This document shows positions 1 to 11,552 of a stretch of 17,448 nucleotides of DNA, piece by piece. The position numbers and the translations under genes were made by a program. The notes under the pieces are model-generated. The model was not told the origin of the DNA, did no database searches, and saw only the letters and a program-made list of their open reading frames with translations. Source of the DNA: Actinomortierella ambigua (Eukaryota; Mortierellomycota; Mortierellomycetes; Mortierellales; Mortierellaceae); contig JAAAJB010000682.1 of the NCBI GenBank assembly GCA_016098155.1, positions 1 through 17,448 on the forward strand, in the 5' to 3' direction. How positions within the stretch are numbered: the first letter of the stretch is position 1; every line of letters begins with the position of its first letter.

Positions 1-191
1 GCATTCCTCTTCCGCGTCAAAAAAAAAAAGGCTACCTTCATTTTTACCTCTCCCCCCCCCCCCCATTTTTTTCCCTCATTCTTGTGTCAGCCAATTGCTC
101 CGGTCTGCTCACAAACGTGTCCCCATACGTGCAAATATGCCACAAGCTACCATCCCACTGACCCTACTTTTCTTTCTCTTTATGTTGACAG

Positions 192-2076
<1,885 letters not shown>

Positions 2077-2359
2077 AAAAAAATTACATAACACAAGTGG
2101 AGAGGCCCTTCCAGTCTCTCTTCTCTTTTACCCCGGTGCTTGGGCTTCTCCCTCCCCCTCCCCCTCCCCTCCATAACACATCCATTGGTTACCCTTGAGT
2201 TCTTTTCATTCTCTCATACTTTTTTTCTTGCCTGTACTCTAGCCGTCAATATAAAGGCCTAAGAAACAACATTTCTGTGTGTGTGTATCAACTTTATTTG
2301 TGTTCAAGGTCTCTTTTGACTTTTATTTTTTGCGTCTCTCACTACTACTTTCAACAACC
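2077..2359. other. Tandem intergenic region: GFA1 3' UTR and leader of the RbfA-like gene
   Basis: The first part is pyrimidine-rich with a C-run block at 2151-2173. An A-rich motif resembling a poly(A) signal (AATATAAAGG, about 2248) follows, then a GT repeat near 2276-2286 and a pyrimidine-rich leader before the ATG at 2360. No coding frame is supported here. Confidence 0.5.
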
Positions 2360-3756
2360 ATGCATTCTGCCCGTTTTTCCATTCCTTCATGTTGTACAAG
2401 AGCAAGGCTAGGATGGACGAGACCATGGATCCAACATGACATGCGTGCATTTGCCAGCAAGACGAGCAGTCGTTCTACGCCGCCACCCAGCACCCCCAAC
2501 CCCAGTGCAGCCACCCACACTTTGGGTAGCACCGCCAGCAAAACGACCACTGCCACACGAGTACGATCTCGCGATCAGCTCGATCACCAACAACACGCGG
2601 CCAATCTTCGCCAGCAGGTCTTGGACGAGGTGATGGTTCCAGGTCGCTTCAAGGCGTTTTTCAAACCAGAGAAGCAGGTTGACATCGCTGGGGTAATATA
2701 TAACCATAAATAATAATAACAATAATACGACCCCCACTCCCCCTTTCCGGACAAAATGTTGGTAACATAGCATGAAGCAAGGCTGGGAATTGCTAATCTC
2801 GGATATCTCCCCCCCCCCACCTTGACGGAATGGGTCACAAATAGGAGCCGGTGATCCGGACGGCCAAGAGTCGATCATCACCCAAGAAGGTGTCAGCAGC
2901 AGCAGCAGCGAGATCAGGGACAACGGCGTGGCCTCCAGTTGTAGAAGATGCAGCAAAAGGGGCAACAGGAGAATTAGACGTTGATAATTCACTCAAAACA
3001 TCATCACCATCAACAGGTCGATCGGGGCGACAGAGTGTTGGATGGCGCGCGCTTGAAGAAGTGTACGCTCGCGAGGTGCTGCCACACCCCTACGTTAACA
3101 AAACTTATCTCGACATCGTACAGGTATATCCCCACATCTCTCTCGCCTTCACCCGTTTATTATTATTTACTTCCGCAACTTCTGGCTCGTTGTCAGAACC
3201 CCCACAAATCTCAGCGCGATGAGCCGTCAATCATGCCCCTCTAAACGCGTTTCCCGCTGCCACCTTTTTTTTTTTCTCAGGTCAAGTTGCTCGATGATCG
3301 AAAGACATACCAGTACTGGTACCGACCCATTCCCTCCGGATCTGTCACCGCTGTAAGTCAAGCGCTTTTAAAATATATACATTTATCACATACTTTTTGT
3401 GGATCTTTGGTTCCCTGCCCCCATTCCCTCCCCCAGTACCCTATTCATATTTGCTAAAGTACTCCAAAGTAGTAGTAGAAAGAAATGTATCCACTCTAAC
3501 CTCCCCGCGTATGTGTTTCTTACCACCCTAGGACGACATTGCTCACGCCGTCTCCCAGCACGCCCCAGCTCTCCGAGCCATGTTGGCGCGCCATGCCTAC
3601 CCGCACGCACCAGGCTCCAAGCGCCTGTCGTTTCAGTTTGTTCGCCAGTCCGATCGGATCGCCTCGATGGACCAATTATGGAAACAGCTGGAGGATGAGG
3701 CCTCTTCTGAGAACAAGCTGCAGCAGCGGCAAGAGGACGGGAAAGAACAAAAATGA
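2360..3756 (+). CDS. Probable mitochondrial ribosome-binding factor A (RbfA-like), four exons
   Basis: Exons 2360-2692, 2845-3123, 3281-3352 and 3532-3756 join in phase 0 throughout and give 302 residues. The first ~40 residues are rich in Arg, Ser and Ala and lack acidic residues until Asp27, as expected of a mitochondrial presequence. Residues ~45-170 are low complexity. The recognisable part is ~178-285: an amphipathic helix (WRALEEVYAREVL), a beta strand with a YQYWYRP core, a helix around ALRAMLARHA, then RLSFQFVRQSDRIASMDQL. This order matches the RbfA KH-like fold, where the family shows a P/R-x-L-x-F strand followed by an Ile-Asp-x-L helix. In bacteria RbfA helps 16S rRNA processing and small-subunit maturation; the mitochondrial form acts on 12S-type rRNA. 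Similarity is weak by eye, so a different mitochondrial small protein remains possible. AATAAA (3756-3761) touches the stop codon. Confidence 0.6.
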
Positions 3757-3825
3757 ATAAAAGGCCGATGGTCATTTTCTTTTACACGATGTTTGAAGAT
3801 GGTATATTGCGCTATGTATGTATGT

Positions 3826-3845
3826 GTTGTTGTTGTTGTTGTTGC
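3826..3845 (+). repeat. (TTG)n microsatellite
   Basis: About six perfect TTG units continuing into TTGCTG. It lies just downstream of the RbfA-like gene, in non-coding sequence between convergent genes. Confidence 0.9.
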
Positions 3846-4041
3846 TGGTGTTGGTGATGTTATTTTTCTGCTGTTCTGCGCTCTGCAGCCTCGACTTTGA
3901 TGCATGTGTGGAGGTGAGGGAGAGAAACAGCAGAGAAGGAGGGGGTAGGGGAGGGAGGGGTGTTGGAAAGAAGCTCCCTTTCTCCTGCCTTCCTTTTCAC
4001 CCTTCCTCCTCCCCCTCCTTCTCCCAATCCCCTTTTTTTCT

Positions 4042-4066
4042 CCCCTCCCCTCCCCTCCCCTCCCCC
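4042..4066 (-). other. Potential G-quadruplex motif just after the FYVE stop codon
   Basis: On the minus (sense) strand there are five runs of four or five G separated by single A residues, beginning about 13 nt after the stop codon at 4081-4079. This satisfies the usual G3+ N1-7 four-run rule with one-base loops. Whether it folds in the mRNA is inference. Confidence 0.55.
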
Positions 4067-4078
4067 TTTTTTTCTTCC

Positions 4079-7000
4079 TCAGAGCGGTTCCTCGGCCCGG
4101 GTACACCCCAACTCCATGCCAGGACCCCATGCATCGGGCATAGCAAACCCTTGGACAGAGCATGCATGTCCAACGGAACAGCTGGCCTCGGTCTCGGCAT
4201 GCTTCTGCTGCTGCTTGCTGTTACAGATTCTGTGGGGCGGGCTACGACCGCCGCCATTGTGGCCGTCCCCGCAAACCGCACGTTGCTCACCTACACCACC
4301 CACATGAACACCGTTACCGCCGCCGTTGCCTCCCGCTCTGGGATTTATATCGCTCGCAAAGGTGATATTCTGAGGTGGCATAGGCTGGACTGTACGCTGC
4401 GGCTGCTGCGAGCATTGCTGTTGGTATTGGGTATGGTGGTATAACGGCTTCTGCTGCTGCTGCTGCTGCTGCTGTTCTTGTTGTTGTGGCTTTGGTTGTT
4501 GTTGCGGTTGCTGCTGGTGGAAATGATACTGCTCGTTCGAAACCTGCTGTTGGAAGACCACCGTGGCACCGTGCTCCTGGCGCCGCTCACCACAGGGCCC
4601 CACGGCTTCGTGATCAAAATAGCCATGCGACGGCTCCAGAGTACGGTCCTGGCTACCCGAGGAATAGATCACTCCATTGCTACGCATGGTCGACTCGTAC
4701 TGTCCCAGCGGTGAATGCCGACGAACAGCATGCTGATGGTGCTGTTGCTGCTGCTGCTGCTGCTGTTGGTGTGTGTGATGGTGATGCTGCTGATGAAGAT
4801 GATGATGCTGTTGTTGTTGATGTTGATGATGCTGATGTTGATGCTGAAGATGCTGTTGGTGTTGACGACTCAACTCTTGGCCTTTTTCATGACCAACGCT
4901 CCGGAAGGGCTCCTGAGGATGCCGTCGCTGGCTGGGCGTGTGTCGCAGCGTCGACGCCTGCTGTGGCTTTCGAGGGACTTTAAGCAGCTCACGCTCGCAC
5001 CCGACACAGATCCGTGCCAGACAAATCTCGCCCAGACCTCCAGAACTCATCCGTCGTGACATCGCCAAAGACGGGATTGTACTGCTGCTGCCGCTTCCAC
5101 TACCATTACCGCTACCGCCGGCGCCGCCGATGCCTGATCCTTCGCCGCCGCTACCAGAGCCCGATGATGAAGATGAGACGTTGCCGCCTGCCGAGCCCGA
5201 TGCAACGAGTGCTGTGCCACCCATCACACTACTGCGGAGCAAGAGTGACGATGTGCTCGACCGCCGGCCGGCATTCCATGTCAGGGCTGCCGATCCGAGA
5301 CGGCCCTTGGGAAGTTGGTGGTGATGATAATGCTCGTGCATCAGGCCTCCGCCACCAATGCTGAGATCCAGACTCCCGCGTCGTGAGCTCGACTGCCATC
5401 CAACACCATCACTAGACCCTGCAGCGATGATGGCAGCGGTGGATCCGACTGCTGCTGCTGCTCCTCCTCCAGTTGCGATTGCTCCACTCGACAGTTGTGC
5501 AGACCCTTCTTCATCTCCTCCCCCTCCTACCCCTCCATTGGCTGCAAACAATCCAAAGATGCTAAGTCGTGGCTTCTTCGTACCACCAGTGCCAAACTGC
5601 AAGGAACCCTTGCGCCCAAACGCGCCTCCTTGGCTACTGCCGCTGCCACCAAAGCCAAGATGTGAGTGATGATGATGATGATGCTGCGAAGCCATGGTAC
5701 CGTTTGCATCAAGCATGCCCGTCTCAATGGCCGTGCGTACGGGGTGGGTAGGTGGCAAGGTGTCCACCCAAGACGCTGTCCGTTGCAGGTCCACACGACG
5801 AGACCAACGCGCCAGCTGCGATTGCTGGACATAGACGCAATTTTTGGCATCCATGAGGATCTCGGCACTCGCGCACTGACTGCAAAAGAGATCACCGCAT
5901 TTGCGACAGTGGTGCCGTGGGTTTGTCCAGCGGTTGAATGGCGCAAAGCAATACGCACAGGTCTTGCGTGAGTTGTCCGGCTGGGAAGGGTGCAAGGAGG
6001 GTAGGGGGGAAAAAAGGGGGAGGAGAAGGAGTTGGGAGATTTGTCATGTTAGCTGGAGAAATGCTCTTCTGTTTGTAATGACGAAAATTTGGCTGTTTTG
6101 TCCTTTAGCCTCCACGCCCACTCTCTCTCCTTCTTGCTCTAAACGGCCAAGCACTTTTTGTGTCTCTTGCTTCTACCTTCCAATGACTCTTGTTGATCTG
6201 GACTGGTCCCTTGAGCCACCGAGTGGGATCCCACCACGGTGAGGAAGGGATGGGGCTCTTGGCGATAGGCACCGTTGACGTGAGCTCGAGACGGCCTTGT
6301 TGCTTGTAAGACATCTTGGCAATCTCAATCCGCGAAAGCGTCCTGAGGCTGCGAATTGATTGATGAAATTCTTTGACGTGATCCGACATCACAGGGATGC
6401 TCGGCAATTGCGACAAAATGCCCTCCGTCGGTAAGACCGACACATTCCCCAGGCTGGGTTTGCTCGGCTTGATTCGCAACACCCGCTCCGTCGGGAACAG
6501 TGAGTGGTGCCATGACACATGCTTGCGACCGCTCTTCCGTGCGGCGCGGGGTAAAGTCTGGCAGCTCAGCGATGATCGTAGCGGCTTTCGAGGTCGCACC
6601 GAACCATTGACTGGGGCAGGCACCATGTGCCTGAGGGAGGTGTTGGTGGCAGAGGCGGGGGTAGAGGTGGTAGTTGTCTTAGCATTGGCATTGGGGTAGG
6701 CAGCGGTGGTGGCCATGGCACCAGTCGATAGAGTAGCTTCAATCAGCCGCCGCTCTGGCGCATCCCCTTCCGACTTGGCCCGGAGACGTCGCTCTTGGAT
6801 GCGAAGAACAGGCATCAGTGTCCCATCTGCAGCAGGCGGTAAGGCCATGTATGCCATCGTTGGATTCACTGGACGCACAGGTGAGGTACCAGTTGCAGCA
6901 ACTGATTTGCCACTGCCACCGACATTGCCACTGTCACCGCCGCTGTGTACGCTATCGGCTCCAGTAGAGCCGGAGCCACCATCACCGGCAAGCTGGCTTG

Positions 7001-9937
7001 TTTGTCGTACTGGCTTGCATAGAGGCGACAACTTGACCTCAACGCCAGAATCGGTGCGACGGGGGCGGTTGGAGCCTTGTGTGTTCTCTTTTACAACCAC
7101 GGCCTCTACAGATGCTGGGGCGACCATCAAACGACCGGTAGCTGTCTCAGCTAGCCTGGGGCCTGTGACAAAGGCAGGGAAATGGATAGCTGATGGCTGT
7201 GGCTGGTTCACTGTCCGCTCGTCCAAAGTGCTACCCTCTACTGATGCCCCGTTCGTTGAGATTCGCTGGGCACCCACCGTACCATTCTGGATACCATCCT
7301 GAACAGCCCCAGGTGCCCCTGGGTCCGTCCAGATCCCGGCCAAAGGAAGGCGACGTGGGTTCTGTTGTGTGCTTGACTTGCCGAGCAAGGCACTGAGACT
7401 TGAACGTCGTACGACCTGTTTGTTGATGGCGCGCTTCTGGACATCGAGCCGCGAATGCCGATAGTAGCCATTGTGCGTTGCAAAGTGCTGTCGGTCGCCT
7501 TTAGCGTTGAAACTCTCCCCCTCTTCGTCGGATTCATCCTCGTCATACTCGTCTTCTTCATCGTCGTCGTAGTCCTCAGAGTACGAATAGTCCTCATCCT
7601 CTTCGTCGTCATAGTCGTCCTCCTCCTCGTCTTCGTCATGTTCCTGGTGGGCCTTGTCTCCTCTTAAAGTCTGTGTTGGAGTGCTCTGGAGTCCATTCGC
7701 ATCGTGAGGATGAGTGAGCTCTCTAGGAAGCACGCGGTGAGTTACATATGTTGATGGCGTTTGGTTAGCAGGAGAGTCGGAGGCCTTTTGAGAAGGCTGA
7801 GGAGGTGAAGGTTGCGATTGTTGTTGTTGCTGTTGTTGTTGCTTCTGTTGAGAGTGCGGGGTATTTGGTTGCAAGGGGAGTGGAGAATTGCCCGGGAGTG
7901 GTTGTTCCTGTTCCTGCTGTTGTCTTTGGATGTGGTGAGGGCGGTGTTGTTGTGCTAACCCCTGACCAGAAGGTCCTGAGGGAACGATGTGACCGGTCTG
8001 AGATTGAACTGGGTCTGTGGTCGCTTGTGTGCCCTTGGTGTCTTGCCCCACCGTCCCTGTCATGTCCACAATCGATGTGATTCTCTCGGCTTCTTGTGCC
8101 TGACGTGAGGCGGAAAAAAGGGGGGAAGGAAAATAGCGCATCGGGAAGGTGAGACGTTGATGGGAATCGAGGCAAACGTGCCACGAACAAAAAGCTGGGT
8201 GAGTACGTTATTGGACTTTATATCAAGTGTAAATCATCTCTGACGACGCAGAACAAAGAGTGAAAGCAGTAAAACACAAATCGCGAGCTAACAAAAAAAA
8301 ACACAACCATGACAACCTCCCTTCCCCTCAATCCCCTCGAAAGAAACAAATAGCATGAAAGATAAGGGTGACAAGGAAAATCAATTTCGTACCACAGATG
8401 CGCGTGAAGGCTGGTGGACACTGAGGTCAGCAGGCTTCGACATAGGGGGAAGTGGCGGTCTTGAGCAAGTCGTCACAGATGGGGCAGGCGGTAGATGAGG
8501 AGCGAGGGCCGAGCCAGGTACGGTGGGCATGATGTGTGCCTGTGTATGCTGTAACTGCTGCTGCTGCTGCTGTAATAATGCAGCATGGAGGTTTTGAGCT
8601 TGATGTTGATGGTTCTGAAGTTGATGCTGAGCGAGTCGTTGTTGCTGCTGCTGACGTAGGAGCACTTGCTGCTGCTGCTGCTCATGTGTCAAGACCGGTA
8701 CATGGGCACGATGTTGGCTGGAGGACGATGACGAACTACTGTTGTTCAGCTGTGTCGGGGGCACGCCGTTGCAGCAGCGATCTGCTACTTGAGCAGCTCT
8801 CTGCACTACCTCCAGCGTCGGCTGTTCTCTAGTGTGCAGAATTGCCGGGGGCAGAGAAGGAGAGAGTGTCGGTGTATGAGGACGCGAAACTGCTGTTGGT
8901 GCAGCCGGAGAGCCGGCTTGATCGAGCCGGAATGGTTGGGAGAGCTGGGACGTCTCCTGTGCTGAGCGTTCTGTAGGCGAAGGCGCAATCTTGAGAGTGC
9001 CGTTCGAGGTGATCACCCGAGGCGACACAGCAGCATCGCCGCTGTCGCTGTCGCTGTCTTCCTCGTCCTCTTCTCCATCCTCGTCACTATCGTAGTAGCT
9101 CTCGCTTGTATAATCACCTTCATCACTTCCATCATCCTCAAAGTCGCTGTCTTCAACGCTTTCTCGAAGATGGCCGTCTCCTCCTGGAAGGCCAGTTGGG
9201 CGATGCCCTTGGCGTGCCAGGGACGAGGGAGTTGGCATAGTCTCTTGGGGTCGGTTTCCCGCGTGAGGGTGATGCCGCCGATCTTGCTGATGAAGTTGTT
9301 GCTGTTGCCGCTCGGCAATATGTGCAAAAATGGCTTGATCCTTTTGAGTGGTCTCCGTGCTCTGAAGGTTTGATTTGGACAGCAAGTGGTGTGGGGTGGT
9401 CTGACAAGGGGAGGGCGATGGAACAGAAGGGTCGGCAAACTTTGTTGGTGAAAGAGTCGTCAGTGCGGCTGCCTTCAGCGCGGCCGTTGACGCTGCTCTT
9501 GCAATGGAGACTGCTGCTGATGTTGCTGCTGTAGCTGCAGTTACTGATGCTCCCTTTTGGCTTTGGTTTGGCTGCTGTTGGTGGTGGATCGGATACGGAG
9601 GCAAGAGCATGTGACCCTGACGGTCATCGTCTCTGCCAGACGATGGCGACGACGACACGAGCGAGGCGGTCTTGTGTGTACGCCCACGGAGATTTGTAGG
9701 TTGGTGGTGGTGTTGTTGATGTCGCTGTTGCTGTTGCTGCTGCTGCTGCTGTTGCTGGTGCTGTTGCTGGAGAGAGGTCAAGAAACGCGGTCCCTCGCCC
9801 CCTTCACTTAGCCCTTCAACAAGTGGTGGCGGTGGCGGAGGTGCCTGGTGGGTATGGTGGTGCGTGCGGTGCCTGGGAGAGGCCGAGTGCGGGGTCGAAA
9901 ATCCTGACGACGTATAGGACGACACCAACGCGGTCAT
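4079..9937 (-). CDS. Very large low-complexity FYVE zinc-finger protein (1,789 aa), three exons
   Basis: Exons 9937-8393, 8099-6177 and 5980-4079 join in phase 0, with introns 8392-8100 and 6176-5981 (donors GTACGA and GTAGAA, acceptors CGTCAG and TTCCCAG). The ATG at 9937 follows an in-frame TAG about 36 bases upstream. FYVE fingers bind PI3P on endosomes and vacuoles. Splicing gives W-K-P-D (1155-1158), then zinc ligands C1164, C1167, C1181, C1184, C1189 and C1192 with the basic patch RHHCRKCG. The last pair, in ARICVGCEREL (C1481, C1484), comes only after 288 residues. Elsewhere the chain has polyQ/H tracts, two acidic Ser/Tyr blocks (260-300, 669-710), a K-H-V-S-W motif (1041-1045) and a conserved-looking stretch at 1041-1156. 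Fungal TORC1 regulator Pib2 also has extended disordered flanks and a FYVE finger, but I cannot establish orthology; I do not see a clear Pib2-type tail. The domain call is strong and the specific role unknown. Confidence 0.85.
4448..4510 (-). repeat. CAG/CAA tract coding polyglutamine
   Basis: (CTG)8 on the plus strand at 4451-4474, followed by TTG/TTC units. It is read on the minus strand as a Gln run in the C-terminal region of the FYVE protein. The pure CTG core is prone to length variation. Confidence 0.9.
4740..4870 (-). repeat. Mixed CAG/CAC/CAT tract coding Gln/His
   Basis: Imperfect CTG, TTG, GTG and ATG trinucleotides on the plus strand encode alternating Gln and His runs of the FYVE protein. 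The longest pure stretch is (CTG)6 at 4748-4765. Confidence 0.9.
5980..6179 (-). other. Intron that interrupts the FYVE W-x-P-D motif
   Basis: The intron runs from 6176 to 5981 on the minus strand. Donor AAG|GTAGAA follows codons for His-Trp-Lys; acceptor CCCTTCCCAG, after a long pyrimidine tract, precedes codons for Pro-Asp. The spliced product reads HWKPDNSRKTCAYC, the expected start of a FYVE finger, which is independent evidence that the two large frames belong to one gene. Confidence 0.88.
7815..7853 (-). repeat. CAA/CAG tract coding polyglutamine
   Basis: TTG/CTG units on the plus strand encode a run of eight to nine Gln followed by Ser in exon 2 of the FYVE gene, shortly before its acidic block. 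Confidence 0.85.
8546..8684 (-). repeat. Clustered CAG/CAA tracts coding Gln-rich segment
   Basis: Several short CTG/TTG clusters (8554-8573, 8637-8652, 8669-8681) encode Gln-rich sequence with His and Leu near the end of exon 1 of the FYVE gene. Confidence 0.85.
9722..9775 (-). repeat. CAG/CAA tract coding polyglutamine
   Basis: Mixed CTG and TTG units encode the Gln tract at residues 57-70 of the FYVE protein, followed by Gln/His. The His-rich sequence continues toward residue 78. Confidence 0.9.
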
Positions 9938-11552
9938 TGAAGTTACTTGCTCACTTGGTGAATGGCGTAACTAGTTGATCAATCAGCGAGGCTGCTGGAC
10001 GAGGAGATGGTAGTCGAGTAAGTGGGAATGAGTTTGATGGTGCTGTGTTGCTGTCTGATCAGCTAGGAGACGAATCCCAGGGCAACTGAATCGCTTGAGG
10101 ACTTGGCTGGGTCTCTGGGGGGGGGGGGAAGGAAACACACGCTCCGGAGGGGAAGGAGGGACGTTTCTGCAAGTGAGAGGAAAGAAAGAGCGATGGTCGA
10201 GTGAGGCAGGCTGTCTGTGTGAGGGTTGTAAGGTGGGACGGGTGGGACGGGTGAGTGAGGTGGACAAGTGGGAGAACAAGGAGAAAGGGGAGACAAAGAC
10301 GACAACGAGGAGCAGAAGGAGGAAAGGAGGGCGCGTGCCCTTGATGACCATGCGTCGTTGCTCTCTCTCTCTCTCCCGCCTATGTGGGCACATGGTCAAC
10401 TCTCACTCTTTCGGTATCCTCTCTTTAATTCTCTCACTTGTTCTCGCCCTCCGTATGGACAACACAAGGAAGGATCATGTCATGAACAGCAGCAAAGAAA
10501 ACTAGGGTTGCACCTCGTTGCAACCATAGAGTCACAGTCGAAGGTGTCATGAAGGGGAGAGGCGAGGGGCGAGGCCTCCTTCCCCCTTCCCCTTCTCCAT
10601 CGCCTACCTCCCAATCACTCAATGGGAAGAAGAGTCGTGTTTCAGCTCCCAATCACCACCACCGCACCCCCTTGCTGTTCTCCAACCCTCCATGGTGGGA
10701 GCCGAATCTTGCCACGCCTGACTGTCAGCAATGTAGGCCAATATTCTACATAGCCCTAATGTGCTCCTATCCTGTCGTAGACAAGGTCATGCGGCAGCGG
10801 CCAAAAAAAAAAAAAAATGAGCATTTTTTATCTGCAACTCCTTTGTTGCCGCTCCTCCCAGCAACCTGTCCATCCTTCCTTCCTCCTTCCCCCCCCCCTC
10901 ATCTCTTCGTTCAACGAGGATAGACCCAAACCACATTTCCTTGTGCATTTTTGACAGGCAGGACGAGGAGAATGACCCAGGGGTGCGAGCCTGGGAATCT
11001 ACCCTGTCAACTTCAGTCGGCGTCGGCGATCAGTTTGGTGTGGGCACTACCAAGTCAGAGGTGTCCACCTGATCGTGTATTCTTGAGAGCACCAGAAACT
11101 GTTCTCTATAACGCCGATTGGCACGGGGCGAACATAAGATACGACGGTGGCAATAGTAACAGAGTAGTAGGGAGAAGATCCACACCCCTTGCATCGTGTG
11201 CGCTTGCTCCTCTTTCCTTTTCACCTTGCTTACAAGAATGGTAACAGGCCGTCTGCAATCGCATATCAATTGTGCACATTGTTCGCTCAAAAAGAGAGCG
11301 CTGTTTTTGGGCAAAGAGAATCACTTAAGGGCTATAATCCCCCTCAGCGCTCAGGTGCCATTTTTAGGTGTGCAAGACTTACATCTAGTCTTCCTTCTCT
11401 TTCTTTCTTTAGAAAAAACAGAAATTGTATGTGACAAGAGGCGACAGGATAGAGCTGCATCCATCGGCTTGTGGAAATACCCATCCATCGATTAATTGAT
11501 GACCCATGATCAGCATGCTCACACGTCTCTATGCTCTTCTCCTTTTTAGCAA
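9938..11552. other. Divergent intergenic region between the FYVE and RPS2 genes
   Basis: About 1.6 kb separate the two start codons and should hold both promoters. The FYVE leader (10166-9938) may be preceded by a 5' UTR intron: acceptor CTCTCACTTGCAG ends at 10167 and a GTGAGA donor lies at 10437 on the minus strand. Near RPS2 there is a possible 5' UTR intron (11428-11549) and an 8-base inverted repeat (11296-11303 with 11345-11352). An A-run (10803-10817) and C-rich runs are present. The open frames here are pyrimidine-biased, disagree in codon pattern with the real genes, and give no recognisable protein. Confidence 0.5.
11428..11549 (+). other. Possible 5' UTR intron of RPS2
   Basis: A consensus donor GTATGT (11428-11433) and a pyrimidine-rich acceptor CTCTTCTCCTTTTTAG ending at 11549 enclose 122 bases immediately before CAAATGGCT, the RPS2 start. 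Leader introns are common in fungal ribosomal-protein genes. This rests on splice signals only. Confidence 0.35.

Larger units (their letters stand above)
3757..4078. other. Convergent intergenic region (3' UTRs of the RbfA-like and FYVE genes)
   Basis: The two genes end tail to tail, 322 bases apart. The stretch holds AATAAA overlapping the first stop, a (TTG)n tract at 3826-3845, a purine-rich block (3930-3965), and a five-fold CCCCT run at 4042-4066 that is G-rich on the FYVE sense strand. Open frames crossing it are low complexity and show no protein-like signal. Confidence 0.6.

Noticed and set aside
3818..4444. 208-residue plus-strand open frame
   Set aside because: It overlaps the C-terminal exon of the FYVE gene in antisense and consists largely of Leu runs and Ser/Pro from repeats; the minus-strand frame carries the real domain.
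5981..5995. MHPSQ as the N-terminus of a separate FYVE protein
   Set aside because: These codons are the pyrimidine-rich end of an intron (CCCTTCCCAG); using the splice instead supplies the missing W-x-P-D motif.
4440..9775. Trinucleotide arrays as a CRISPR-like repeat array
   Set aside because: They are in-frame Gln/His codon runs without spacers inside a eukaryotic gene.
10549..10923. 124-residue plus-strand frame between the FYVE and RPS2 genes
   Set aside because: Composition is dominated by Pro, Ser and Leu from pyrimidine-rich intergenic DNA, with no conserved motif.
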